A stretch of 42,427 nucleotides of DNA from Fuerstiella sp. (GCA_022843805.1 JALHMY010000087.1:1-42427); one strand, 5' to 3'. Counted from the stretch's first letter, positions 31,990 to 39,883 are shown. A program made the numbers and translations. The notes: generated by a model not told the origin, from the letters alone.

Positions 31990-32736
31990 TCACCTGGCAC
32001 GCTGTTTTATACCTAAGAATTTATTGTAATCGACATTCGTGATTTTCTTTGCATCACGCCACTTTTTGAGCACATCGCTTGGCGGCCTCTCTCCTTTAAG
32101 TGGGTAGCCATGCCACGCTGTCTGATTGTCAAAAAAGAAGCGGTACGCCTTGCCATCCTTGTAGCCCCACAGCGACTGAGAGTTTCCCGATCCCGGGATC
32201 GCTTCCTTCAGCAGCTTCTCAGCCTCCGCGTTGCTCAAGTCCATGGGCGTCTTCCGTTTACCAAGTGTCAGTGCTCCCTCTGCGTGGTATTCAGCGTTGA
32301 ACCGACGTGTCGCGGGGTCCTTAAGCTGCCGCTCCATCAGGTTGCCAAGCCCCACGAGGAACTCATCGATCTCCTTTTTCAGTTGCTGCAGCGGTTCCGT
32401 GATCGACGTGGGCAATTTATCAAACGGAACCCTGTCGATCAGTTTACTGATCTCCCTGAGTTCGTCCTTGAGCTGCGCCGCGAATTTCGCGTCTTTCACG
32501 GCGAACTGCACCGCTTCGCGTACTGTTTTTACGTAGCCCTGCAGCTTGCCAACTTTGGCAAGGTCGCCGATGTATGGAATTATGCTGGCTCCACTGATGA
32601 CCGCGTCGAGCCATTTGCCCTTCGAAAGCGAGATGACTCCACTGGCGGCATCCGCGAGGCCCGTCGGATCCACGATGCCAATCATGTCGAGACCGATCTG
32701 GACGATATCCAGAAGCAGCTGTGCTTTCGATGTCAT
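31990..32736 (-). CDS. Probable toxin-domain protein (pre-toxin-like N-terminus)
   Basis: 248-aa protein. Residues 5-60 (LDIVQIGLDMIGIVDPTGLA, GASIIPYIGDLAKVGKL) match the Gly-rich hydrophobic region that precedes the toxin domain in many polymorphic toxins. A helical middle part (KLIDRVPFDKLP, QLKKEIDEFLVGL) follows. The C-terminal 90 residues read SLWGYKDGKAYRFFFDNQTA and WHGYPL, and end with YNKFLGIKQRAR. This layout suggests a secreted-toxin C-terminal module, here detached from any N-terminal delivery domain. ATG 32736 has GGGGAAAA upstream. No immunity gene is next to it. Activity cannot be assigned. Confidence 0.6.
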   Translation of the reverse strand: MTSKAQLLLDIVQIGLDMIGIVDPTGLADAASGVISLSKGKWLDAVISGASIIPYIGDLAKVGKLQGYVKTVREAVQFAVKDAKFAAQLKDELREISKLIDRVPFDKLPTSITEPLQQLKKEIDEFLVGLGNLMERQLKDPATRRFNAEYHAEGALTLGKRKTPMDLSNAEAEKLLKEAIPGSGNSQSLWGYKDGKAYRFFFDNQTAWHGYPLKGERPPSDVLKKWRDAKKITNVDYNKFLGIKQRAR

Positions 32737-32850
32737 TGATTTTCCCCGGAATAATTGTAGCAGAGAAGCCCCTGACGAATGCAATACTCTCCGACTCGGC
32801 AAAACATGGTATCGGTTCTACGAATCTGTAGACTCAACGGAAGATTACCA

Positions 32851-32912
32851 GCTCAAGCGAATTGAGATCGATGCGTCTGGCGATTCGCCGACGCATGGAT
32901 CGTGTGTTGAAC
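32851..32912 (-). other. attC-like site, class B
   Basis: Minus-strand GTTCAAC opening, ATCCATGCGTC / GACGCATCGAT stem, closing box decayed to CTTGAGC. The toxin-domain gene starts about 115 bp beyond, further than at the other sites. Confidence 0.4.
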
Positions 32913-33476
32913 TTTTCCGCTTTGTGGATTTGGTGCAAGGGGGCTGGTCATGGTGATCGGCCCAATGCGGAATAAATCACGGGCACTCGGCGTTGACTGG
33001 CAGTTTACCGGTGGCGGCTGGTGTTGTCACCCGGAAATTCAGACCGAGTAACGATTCGGTCCCACCGACGATGCTGTTTGTGCTGTCACCGCAGGCGATG
33101 TCCACAGTCTTCTCCTGGACTGCGGCAGCCTGCTGCCGCTTTGTTGTCCACAGCCTGCTGTGGACAACCACTTGCAACCTGAACATGAACGGATTCGCAA
33201 GTTCGGCCGTCAGCCCCGCTTCTCAGCGTCATCTCGATGGCCCATTCCGACCGTCAGCGCCGATTGCTTTTCCCGATACGCAATCGCGAGCCGTGATCCA
33301 TCGACTGCCCTGATTTCATCGTGCTTCGTGAACAAAGCCCCTGAGCTTCCGCTCCACGCGGTTCTTCCACAACGCCCCGCCGCACGTACCACCACCAAAC
33401 CAACTCCAGGCTCTCACTCCGCCCGCCGCGAAGTCAAAGCCTTATTGGTCTTGGTTAGTCAATGCCTTATTGGTTA
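32913..33476 (-). repeat. Interspersed module with tandem boundary signature
   Basis: Matches 29039-29590 closely up to the double hairpin (33122-33165). It then switches to a second type shared with 34555-34913 and 37505-37888 (TTCGGCCGTCAGCCC, CCCATTCCGACCGTCAGCGC). The cassette-side end carries the CCAATAAGGC signature twice in tandem (33430-33476). A degenerate version of the small module protein (DEIRAVDGSRLA, QSALTVGMGH) is readable near 33210-33330 but lacks the N-terminal motif. Confidence 0.75.
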
Positions 33477-33506
33477 TCCTCTGCGCGGTTCCAGGAGTGA
33501 CCACAT

Positions 33507-34013
33507 TTAAGGAGATTCACGATGGCGTTTGATGAAAGATTCAATTTCCCCACCAGAGCTGACCGTTACCTCTGGCGGAAAACGCAAGTCATCAAGCGTC
33601 ACACTCCCGCCGATCCACACGTCTACTCGGATTTTATCCTGAGTCCTTGTAATAGCTCCGTCGCCAGAGATGGTTACGCTCCAATCGGCCGCGTCGATGT
33701 GCTCCTGTGACCACGGAGATCTCGCCACACCATTGCCAGCGTGCAGGATGACTTCGGCTTTTGCACCTTTCGCCTGGGCTAGCTTTTGTGTCATCTCCTG
33801 CAATTCGGCGTTTGACCCTTTATAGAAAAAGGTGTCTGACGAATTGATCCAATAGCCATGGACTCTGTTCGGCTTATTTACAGCATCGTAGACGCCTGTT
33901 GGCCAACCATCGTGGGGCGGAAGGTTGCCGGACTTATGATCAGACCCCATGGCAAGGCAGAGGCTCGGTGCAAGCAGAAACGATAACAAAAATGGTAAGA
34001 CCACGCGATTCAT
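33507..34013 (-). CDS. Secreted protein of unknown function
   Basis: 168-aa protein with a clear signal peptide (NRVVLPFLLSFLLAPSLCLA) starting at ATG 34013, preceded by GAGGAG. The mature part has SSDTFFYKGSNAELQEMTQK, AEVILHAGNGVARSPW and DKIRVDVWIGGSVTLDDLRF. I do not recognise the family. It lies in the cassette region with the usual orientation. Upstream, instead of an attC-like site, are 150 bp with a GTCATG/CATGAC hairpin and then an integrase remnant, so its left cassette boundary was probably lost by insertion or deletion. Confidence 0.7.
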   Translation of the reverse strand: MNRVVLPFLLSFLLAPSLCLAMGSDHKSGNLPPHDGWPTGVYDAVNKPNRVHGYWINSSDTFFYKGSNAELQEMTQKLAQAKGAKAEVILHAGNGVARSPWSQEHIDAADWSVTISGDGAITRTQDKIRVDVWIGGSVTLDDLRFPPEVTVSSGGEIESFIKRHRESP

Positions 34014-34171
34014 CGTAATTCTCCTCAAGTGAGTTCAGATTGTCATGCAGTAACATGACTCAGCAGAAGCCGTTTTCTTAGAGTCATTTTCTGAAATCCA
34101 GTCGGATAACGTCAAAGATAACCCAGCGGCGCCCAGGAACCTTTGATTTCAGAAAACGCCTGGGAGCGGCT

Positions 34172-34462
34172 CGGCAGCCGGCCGACGCCGGCAAACGCTC
34201 GCCCGATCAGATCACCGAAGATCAGCTGCGAAGCTTCTTCCTGTCTCTTAAGAATGACAGGAAATTAGCCAGTGGATCACTTCGAGTCGCCTGCAGCGGA
34301 GTGAAGTTCTTCAACACTCGCACCTGCAAACGCAACTGGCAGACTCCTGCTCATATGAAAATCAAAGACGTGCAGTCGCCGATGCCCGCAGGGTCATCAC
34401 TGACCTCTTTCGACGGCCTCGCCGCAAACCACCAGAAGCGGACGAAGATGCAATGTCGGTGA
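34172..34462 (+). pseudogene. Tyrosine recombinase (IS91-associated integrase) fragment
   Basis: Plus-strand frame reading KRSPDQITEDQLRSFFLSLK, NDRKLASGSLRVACSGVKFF, TRTCKRNWQTPAHMKIK. This is the N-terminal core-binding domain of XerC/D-like recombinases of the type encoded beside IS91-family transposases. It has no start codon and no catalytic C-terminal half (no R-H-R-Y motifs), and ends at TGA 34460. A shorter related fragment is at 39658-39807. It is one of few plus-strand remnants in a minus-strand array. Confidence 0.65.
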
Positions 34463-34554
34463 AGTAATGTCTAGCCGATGCCCACCGTTGCCGACTGTCT
34501 GCGGCAGCATGGCGATCCGCTTTTGAAACACGCGGCTGGCCGTGTCCGCTGTCG

Positions 34555-34913
34555 GTGCGCGCTGGATGTGAAAATCAGAGAATAACAGACCGCATCGCCC
34601 GAACCTCCGCACGCTCAGGCATCCGCACCCAGCCATCAGAATGGGCTGCTTCGCAAGTCCGGCCCTCAGCCCACCTCCTCAGCGTCACTTCAATGGCCCA
34701 TTCCGACCGTCATCGCCGATAACTTTACCCGATTCGCACTCGCGAGCCGCGATCCATCGACCGCCCTGATTTCACCGGGCTTACTGAACAAAGCCTTCTC
34801 GAAACCCTTCGGCCTGACGCAATCTCGAATGCAACCACGAACCACGCATGCCACTGCACAGAATCCGTCCGTCCATTGACTACGCCATCGCGAAGCCAAA
34901 TGCTTATTGGTTC
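34555..34913 (-). repeat. Interspersed module, second type
   Basis: About 360 bp, nearly the same as 37505-37888, including GCGCTGGATGTGAAAATCAG and CATCCGCACCCAGCCATCAG. It ends with AACCAATAAGCATTTGGCTT 20 bp from the ParE-like gene stop. It carries the small module protein but no double hairpin or attC-like site. Confidence 0.8.
34690..34854 (-). CDS. Small module protein (54 aa)
   Basis: GTG-started frame reading ACVVRGCIRDCVRPKGFEKA, SKPGEIRAVDGSRLASANRV, ending LTV-like MTVGMGH. Shares the N-terminal motif with the 30767 copy but has the second C-terminal type, as does the 37667 copy. A longer frame from a TTG at 34899 is open too. Confidence 0.5.
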   Translation of the reverse strand: MACVVRGCIRDCVRPKGFEKALFSKPGEIRAVDGSRLASANRVKLSAMTVGMGH

Positions 34914-34932
34914 GCAGGATTCCTCTACACTT

Positions 34933-35223
34933 TCAGCGACCATGCCAGAAGCCGGGTGAGCGAGAAGAGTGCGCGACGGCGATGATTGTAACTCTGTCGC
35001 GGTCTTCACGAAATATGATCACGAACGGAAATCTGCGCATTTGCATGTAGCGATGCCGCTCGTCAATTGCAGGAAACGCATCATGTGATTCAGTGATGCG
35101 GTCAATTGCAGCATCAAACTCGGAAGCGAACTGGCGTGCCAGATCCGAATCCTTTTTCGCGTACCACGTCAGCGAGTCGGTGAAATCGTTTTCAGCGGCA
35201 GAACAGACATCAACGTTCCTCAT
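34933..35223 (-). CDS. ParE/RelE-family toxin
   Basis: 96-aa type II toxin of the ParE/RelE fold. It reads AAENDFTDSLTWYAKKDSDL, ARQFASEFDAAIDRI, HRYMQMRRFPFVIIFREDRD and VTIIAVAHSSRSPGFW, which follow the family beta-alpha-beta order with the C-terminal HSSR/PxFW block. Its ATG overlaps the antitoxin stop (ATGA), so the two are translationally coupled, with the antitoxin first. The stop is 20 bp from the AACCAATAAG signature. Confidence 0.9.
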   Translation of the reverse strand: MRNVDVCSAAENDFTDSLTWYAKKDSDLARQFASEFDAAIDRITESHDAFPAIDERHRYMQMRRFPFVIIFREDRDRVTIIAVAHSSRSPGFWHGR

Positions 35224-35456
35224 TCAAGCAGACCTGCTGCTCGACGGGCACGTTCACGTACGACTTGCCAGTCTTCAGCCACCATGCTGTTGTCATCAAG
35301 GAGCTGACTTCGTCGTTTGGCTTCTGCAATCCATTCGGAAGAAGGCGCAGGCCAATCCTCTGGCGCCAATTGGTCCCAAATGAGTGGGATGAGACGCCCT
35401 CGAGTTTCGGAGGGAAGCGATCGAACAGCTTCAAGTATTTCGTCAATCGTAGTCAT
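35220..35456 (-). CDS. Antitoxin of the addiction-module (PF09720-like) family
   Basis: 78-aa protein: IDEILEAVRSLPSETRGRLI, PLIWDQLAPEDWP, EWIAEAKRRSQLLDD and VAEDWQVVRERARRA. This matches the short antitoxins that pair with ParE/RelE toxins ('S-L-P-x-E-x-R-x-x-L-I' and a C-terminal 'W-x-x-V-x-x-x-x'). ATG 35456 lies 58 bp after an attC-like site, so antitoxin and toxin form a typical two-gene cassette. Confidence 0.88.
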   Translation of the reverse strand: MTTIDEILEAVRSLPSETRGRLIPLIWDQLAPEDWPAPSSEWIAEAKRRSQLLDDNSMVAEDWQVVRERARRAAGLLE

Positions 35457-35514
35457 GGCCGAATTCTACAAAAACCAGACACAAGATCAACGTGAAAGCT
35501 TTTTTCCTGAGCCC

Positions 35515-35575
35515 CGATAACAAATTGCGAACTATGCTTCTGGCGATTTGCCGACGCATCAATCGTGCGTTGAAC
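35515..35575 (-). other. attC-like site, class B
   Basis: 61 bp, the same length as the 30338 site. Minus-strand GTTCAAC opens, GTTATCG closes, with a diverged stem (GATGCGTC against GCTTC). Lies ahead of the antitoxin-toxin pair. Confidence 0.45.
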
Positions 35576-36203
35576 TTTTCCGCTTTGTGGATTGGGTGCA
35601 AGTGGGCTGGTCATGGTGAACGGCCCTATGCGGAATCAATCACGAGCACTCGGCGGTGGCTGGGCGCACCAGCACACAGTCCGCTGCTCAGGTAAGTCGA
35701 GCACGGATTGAAGATAAGGGCGATTGTGGAGTGCCGTACAGCCATCTCGACACTGGTACCACTCCGCGCGATGTCCACAGTCTTCTCCTGGACTCCGGCA
35801 GCCTGCTGCCGCTTTCGAGTCCACAGCCTGCTGTGGACAACCACTTGGAACCTGAACAATTCACTGTGCGTCTCATTCGAGATAAACACAAGTGACGAGG
35901 CTGCGAATTTTTTTGCCTGATCCTCAGGTTCTTTGTACGTATCCTGATGAATAGAAAGCATCACGAATGCTTGAAAACACTGCACATTTTACAACTCATC
36001 CATTCTGTCGCCGCAGATCAACTCCGGGAAATTGCTTTTCCCTATATCCCACCCGCCATACCAATTCAACCGGGCTTCCTGAACAAGGGCCTTGAGCTTC
36101 GGCTCCACGGGTTCGCTCATCCACCTGCCCTTTGCGCTACAACACGACCCGCAAAACCACGCTCGCATTCCGACAGTCGCGAAGTCAAAGCCTTTTTGGT
36201 TAG
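35576..36203 (-). repeat. Interspersed module, diverged copy
   Basis: Begins like the 29039 and 30399 copies, has the double hairpin (35796-35838) and then unique sequence to about 36000. It ends ACCTAACCAAAAAGGCTTTG, where ACCTAAC fits RYYYAAC, 40 bp from the next gene stop. The small module protein is not intact here. No other gene is convincing in 35576-36241. Confidence 0.7.
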
Positions 36204-36241
36204 GTTGGCCGCGCGACACTCATCGATCTCGGAAGCGTCAC

Positions 36242-36721
36242 TCACCTCCTGGAAACTCTTCGCTCATATTCAGTTCGCCACCATGACAGAGGGTTGCCAC
36301 CATGATTTCCGGCCTCCAATTCCGATCGGTTGACAGCGGAGGTCGGTCGGTACCGCTCATAATTGTGTGCACGAGGAGCCGATCGAGAGTATGCGTCCCA
36401 TAACCAGTCAATTGTACTCAGGCTGGGACCAGCGTCGATCTTTACCTCAAACTCTTCGACAATTCTTTGAAGATCACGCGTCGGAATGTAGTCGTCACCA
36501 CCATAGTTTGTGTGAAGATTCCAAGTCCTCAACATGCAATACGCCCATTGATCGTCCGTGACATCGCTGGGGGGCCGCAATGCCATTCGCGCGATAGCCG
36601 TCTCCATTCTATCATAAACAGCTCTGTGTCGATGGATTCGGTACACGCATGCGCCAACATACATGCATGGAAATGCGACCATGAGAACAAGCAGGATTTT
36701 CCCTACGCGTACTAGCGACAT
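36242..36721 (-). CDS. Membrane-anchored protein of unknown function
   Basis: 159-aa protein with an N-terminal membrane anchor (ILLVLMVAFPCMYVGACVY) and a soluble Trp/Tyr-rich domain (DDQWAYCMLRTWNLHTNYGG, STIDWLWDAYS, NPLSWWRTEYERR). Family unknown. ATG 36721 (MSLVRVG) is chosen; a GTG four codons upstream is possible. It starts 66 bp after a class A attC-like site whose closing box GTTAGGT fits GTTRRRY perfectly, so it reads as a single-gene cassette. Confidence 0.65.
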   Translation of the reverse strand: MSLVRVGKILLVLMVAFPCMYVGACVYRIHRHRAVYDRMETAIARMALRPPSDVTDDQWAYCMLRTWNLHTNYGGDDYIPTRDLQRIVEEFEVKIDAGPSLSTIDWLWDAYSRSAPRAHNYERYRPTSAVNRSELEAGNHGGNPLSWWRTEYERRVSRR

Positions 36722-36786
36722 TCTTCCGATCACATTTTACGAATCGCACATGCGGCAACAACACATCGGTTATATGTACCTGGAAA

Positions 36787-36877
36787 ACCTAACGACCGAG
36801 GTCACCGGATTGCGGCGAGCGACGTTGAATTCAGATTCGCGGCGGACCGCAACTCCGCGTGCACCGTTTTGTTCAAG
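36787..36877 (-). other. attC-like site, class A
   Basis: 91 bp. Minus strand: CTTGAAC opens and GTTAGGT closes. The arms ACGGTGCACGCGGAGTTGCGG and its partner (plus-strand GAGGTCACCGGATTGCGG) pair imperfectly, with unpaired extra bases as in true attC. Beyond the opening box is a conserved GCGGCTTA flank shared with the sites at 39284 and 40376. Confidence 0.65.
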
Positions 36878-37154
36878 TAAGCCGCTATCGCGGCGGGGGT
36901 ACTGTGAGCGAAGTCTAAAGGGAAAGCCTGGCGTTTGCTATAGGGAACTGTTTTTCTGACTGTTGTGGGAGCGTCTATGCGGCGCTCTGCTTTTCAGATC
37001 ATTCGTCAGAGGAACTGTCTGATGGATCGCAGTCAACCTTCGCCCGAACGCAACGATCACACTGACCACAGCAACAGCAATCCCAGCGCGGCTCGTCATT
37101 CGAAGACAGGCCGTAAGATCGAACCAGCTCGCGCGCATGTGCATTTCGTTGACC

Positions 37155-37290
37155 CAGCCCCGACGAGCTTGCCTCGTGGGCTCGCAGGGCCTTTGCGCCA
37201 GGAAGGAGCCTGCGGAACAAGGACGTTCGAAGGGTACTTCGCCTGGCGCAAAGGCGAGGTAAACCCACGAGGCAAGCTTGCGGGCGTTTG
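37155..37290. repeat. Third copy of the CCCACGAGGC hairpin repeat
   Basis: Rotated copy of the unit at 27279-27570: first the CTCGTGGGCTCGCAGGGCCT part, then GCCTGCGGAACAAGGACGTT to CCCACGAGGCAAGCTTG. Rotation suggests the unit boundary is arbitrary, as expected for a fragment of a tandem array. I see no gene in 36878-37666. Confidence 0.8.
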
Positions 37291-37504
37291 GCTGTTTCGA
37301 GGCTGTGGCTCCACGGCCCGAACATATTCAGAGCCGGATTCGCTGCAAACAGTGCGGAAGGCCACTGAGTGTGACAACGATTGTTGCTGCCAGCGGAAGC
37401 GTACCGTGGAGTCGGTCGCTTCCGCAGCACGCGTTCCCGTATTGTGATTCGGGATAGCACAACCACTGGATGGAAAGTCAGCAGAATGTCGATCCGATTT
37501 TGAA

Positions 37505-37888
37505 ACTCGCCGATGGCCGTGTCAGCTCTCGGTGCGCGCTGGATGTGAAAATCAGAGAATAACAGACCGCATCGCCCGAACCTCCGCACGCTCAGGCATC
37601 CGCACCCAGCCATCAGAATGGGCTGCTTCGCAAGTTCGGCCCTCACCCCCGCTTCTCAGCGTCACTTCACTGGCCCATTCCGACCGTCAGCGCGGATTGC
37701 TTTACCCGATTCGCACTCGCGACCTGCGATCCATCGACCGCCCTGATTTCACCGGGCATCCTGAACAAAGCCTTCTCGAAACCCTTCGGCCTGACGCGAT
37801 CGCGAATGAAACCGCGAATTATGCATGCCACTGCACAGATTCCGTCACTCCTTTCACTACGCCAGCGCTAAGTCAATGGCTTATTGGT
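37505..37888 (-). repeat. Interspersed module, second type
   Basis: About 380 bp matching 34555-34913, ending AACCAATAAGCCATTGACTT seven bases from the next gene stop. Contains the small module protein; no double hairpin. Confidence 0.8.
37667..37831 (-). CDS. Small module protein (54 aa)
   Basis: GTG-started frame with AAAGGAGTGACGG upstream. Reads ACIIRGFIRDRVRPKGFEKA, RMPGEIRAVDGSQVASANRV, ending ALTVGMGQ. Changes from the 34690 copy are partly conservative (V/I, C/F) and partly synonymous. The upstream TTG frame used by other copies is broken here by a TAG, so the GTG is the likelier start for the family. Confidence 0.5.
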   Translation of the reverse strand: MACIIRGFIRDRVRPKGFEKALFRMPGEIRAVDGSQVASANRVKQSALTVGMGQ

Positions 37889-37895
37889 TCTGCGA

Positions 37896-38369
37896 TCATT
37901 CTTGATCTTGAATGGGCCGTTCTGGCCTCATAAGTTGCTGCAGCATCACAAAGTTGAGGGCCATAACAACTATTCCTGGGATGGTCCTAAGGTAGCGATC
38001 ATACAGAATTAACTCGTCGATCAACTCCGTGGATTGCGTGACGGCCAGTTTCTCCTGAATAGGGATTGCCAACGCGAGTGTAGCGAAGAAAATTACAAGG
38101 GTGAGCAGTGCCGCGACCATACGCATCTTGCGGTCGATAGCCGGATGCCCGAACCAGATCATCAACACACTGATCGGCACGCTGAGAAAAAAGACGGGAA
38201 CGAAGAACAGAAAAATTCGGCCATCAATGGACTGGTGGAAGGCAGGAAACTCGGCCGGACCAATGAGCTTCCACGCGGGGTAGTTCATCACGCCTTGCAT
38301 CACACCTCCGCCGAACGCATACACGCTCGTCAAAAAATAGAGGGATGTCAATGCGTTTCTGAAAGGCAT
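37896..38369 (-). CDS. Four-helix membrane protein of unknown function
   Basis: 157-aa integral membrane protein with four segments (SLYFLTSVYAFGGGVM, FLFFVPVFFLSVPISVLMIW, VAALLTLVIFFATLALAI, TIPGIVVMALNFVMLQQL). Between helices 1 and 2 is HQSIDGRIF, and before helix 4 is LYDRYLRTIPG. The size and layout recall small DUF1772-like proteins, but no firm family call. It starts 31 bp after a class A attC-like site and ends seven bases from the module signature: a compact single-gene cassette. Confidence 0.7.
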   Translation of the reverse strand: MPFRNALTSLYFLTSVYAFGGGVMQGVMNYPAWKLIGPAEFPAFHQSIDGRIFLFFVPVFFLSVPISVLMIWFGHPAIDRKMRMVAALLTLVIFFATLALAIPIQEKLAVTQSTELIDELILYDRYLRTIPGIVVMALNFVMLQQLMRPERPIQDQE

Positions 38370-38400
38370 CAGTACACTTCAATCATGTTAAGGGCTTCAC

Positions 38401-38490
38401 GCAGAACGACAGCGATCAGCGGATGGCGGGGGAAGACGTTCCCATTCAACACGCGACGATCCGCCATTCCGCGGCATCGCCCTGTTCGCT
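38401..38490 (-). other. attC-like site, class A
   Basis: 90 bp. Minus-strand arms GAACAGGGCGATGCCGCGG + AATGGCGG pair with plus-strand GAACGACAGCGATCAGCGG + ATGGCGG, with extra unpaired bases in the first arm. Closing box GTTCTGC is degenerate. Lies 31 bp ahead of the membrane-protein start. Confidence 0.6.
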
Positions 38491-38534
38491 CATTCTTTGT
38501 GTTCTCAAGGAGGCACGAAGCCACGGAGAAGGCT

Positions 38535-38783
38535 TCAAAACTCGCCGTGGACGATTCGCGTAATGCCATCCATCATCAACGCCTCTCCGAAATTCAGCAA
38601 GTACCCAAGTTTCATTCCGGTCAGGCGGAGGTAGGTGCGCAGTGGCTTCTTGTGAGCGGAATGAACTTTTTCAACGAACTTAAGTTCCACAATCACCTTA
38701 CCTTCGACGATCAAATCGGCTCGAAATCCTTCATCAAACCGTTGACCTTCGTATTCAATCGGAATGGCAACCTGACGCTCAAC
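38535..38783 (-). pseudogene. GxxExxY-family protein, C-terminal fragment
   Basis: Continues in frame after the stop of the gene at 38784 but has no start codon. Reads IPIEYEGQRFDEGFRADLIV, VIVELKFVEKVHSAHKKPLR, TYLRLTGMKLGYLLNFGEAL, ITRIVHGEF. This is the C-terminal two thirds of the GxxExxY (PDDEXK-like) family; the N-terminal GxxExxY block is missing. The junction to the upstream membrane-protein gene suggests a deletion fused two cassettes. Confidence 0.75.
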
Positions 38784-39122
38784 CTACGATTCCCGCTTTC
38801 GCGGCTCTGCTGCAGTTGAGTTCTCGTGTGAATGCACACGGCGAGTGATCATGATACCAACCGACAAACCAATGCAGGCGGCCGACAGAGGATTAAGACT
38901 GTATTTCGCAAACGTGGTTGCAACGAAGCCGGCAAAGAGTGTGCCCCACCACGCGCCGAAATAGATTGCCACCAATCCATGCTCCAGCATCAGCCCCCAA
39001 CCGACGACGAGGCCAATAATTGGCCAAAGTACTTGATTGCTGCCCCAATCCGTTGCCTGACCGATTAGGCAGGCTGACAACACTGAGATTACGACAACCA
39101 AAATCTTCTGGGAACGGGTCAT
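38784..39122 (-). CDS. Small membrane protein of unknown function
   Basis: 112-aa protein with three or four hydrophobic segments (ILVVVISVLSACLIGQA, VLWPIIGLVVGWGLML, VAIYFGAWWGTLFAGFVA, LSAACIGLSVGIMI) and a charged tail. ATG 39122 (MTRSQK) is chosen because the longer frame runs back through an attC-like site. It lies 160 bp from that site, and the gene's 3' end abuts the GxxExxY remnant. Confidence 0.6.
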   Translation of the reverse strand: MTRSQKILVVVISVLSACLIGQATDWGSNQVLWPIIGLVVGWGLMLEHGLVAIYFGAWWGTLFAGFVATTFAKYSLNPLSAACIGLSVGIMITRRVHSHENSTAAEPRKRES

Positions 39123-39283
39123 AGTCGTCCGCAGTTGCGATTGTCCCTTCTTTTGGCCCCGACGACGCATGAGCCAGAGAAGCCGCGGAGGAGGATCAGT
39201 AGCGCCGCCAAATCGCGGATAGTCAGGTGTAATCAGGTTCCGGGGACGTAGATGCACCGTAAATCGCCTCTTCCGCATCGCTG

Positions 39284-39371
39284 CAGAACGAACAAGATCA
39301 GCCGGTTGGCGCGACTGGCTTGCCATGTGAGAAACCGCCGACGCCAACTCGGCTGCATCTTTTTGTTCAAG
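39284..39371 (-). other. attC-like site, class A (duplicate 1)
   Basis: Arms AAGATGCAGCCGAGTTGGCG and plus-strand AAGATCAGCCGGTTGGCGCG pair imperfectly around GACTGGCTTGCCATGTGAG. Opening CTTGAAC is kept; the closing box is altered to GTTCTGC. Nearly identical to the site at 40376, as both lie in a direct repeat. Confidence 0.6.
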
Positions 39372-39649
39372 TAAGCCGCTGTCGCGGCGGTGGTTGTCTG
39401 TGTTGAATGATACGGGAATCGTTTCGCGTTTGGCAATGGTGAGTGGTCAATCTGTCTGTCGTTGGGGCGTCGTTGGATGCTCCGTTTATGGCTCCTGACA
39501 GAAACACTTTCACATGGCAACTTCTCACAACGCCTCTCGAAACAACAATGGGAATCGGAACGCCCGACGTCCATAGATTGAACCCGCTCGCACCGCACCG
39601 GACACCGAACGTGGACTCACGCATTCGCCGTACTTCAATGGCTCGCTGT
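39287..39649. repeat. 363-bp direct repeat, copy 1
   Basis: Nearly identical to 40380-40742: attC-like site, then GCCGCTGTCGCGGCGGTGG and about 270 bp ending TTCAATGG...CGCTGT. Here it is followed by the start of an integrase gene; in copy 2 by a transposase gene. Open frames across it occur in both copies but show no family signature. Confidence 0.85.
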
Positions 39650-39657
39650 ATGAACGC

Positions 39658-39807
39658 ATGAGCCAGGATCTGCATCTTGCCGGAATGGCGAAACGGACTC
39701 ATGACGGCTATCTGCGAGCCGTGCGGCAACTCGCCGACTACTGCAAATGTTCGCCCGATCAGGTCACGGAAGATCAGCTGCAGAAGTTCTTTCTGCAGCT
39801 GCGGTAA
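39658..39807 (+). pseudogene. IS91-associated integrase, N-terminal fragment
   Basis: 49-residue frame: MSQDLHLAGMAKRTHDGYLR, AVRQLADYCKCSPDQVTEDQ, LQKFFLQLR then stop. This is the start of the XerC/D-like recombinase that accompanies IS91-type transposases ('M-x-L-x-G-M-x-x-R-T-x-x-x-Y-L-R-A-V-R-x-L'). The rest of the gene is missing. The related piece at 34172 covers the next part of the same domain. Confidence 0.75.
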
Positions 39808-39883
39808 GGGTGCGAAGGATCGTTAGTTGTCGCCACCACGACCTTCTATGCCAGTGTTCGCCGCGATTCGCAAAGGCAAGACG

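Noticed and set aside
33142..35985. Open frames over the double hairpin (for example 28980-29320, 32977-33186, 35626-35985)
   Set aside because: The peptides derive from the palindromes and adjoining module sequence and shift frame between copies, unlike the small module protein.
38369..38569. 66-codon minus-strand open frame
   Set aside because: It runs through the class A attC-like palindrome and continues from the GxxExxY remnant's end. There is no family signature.
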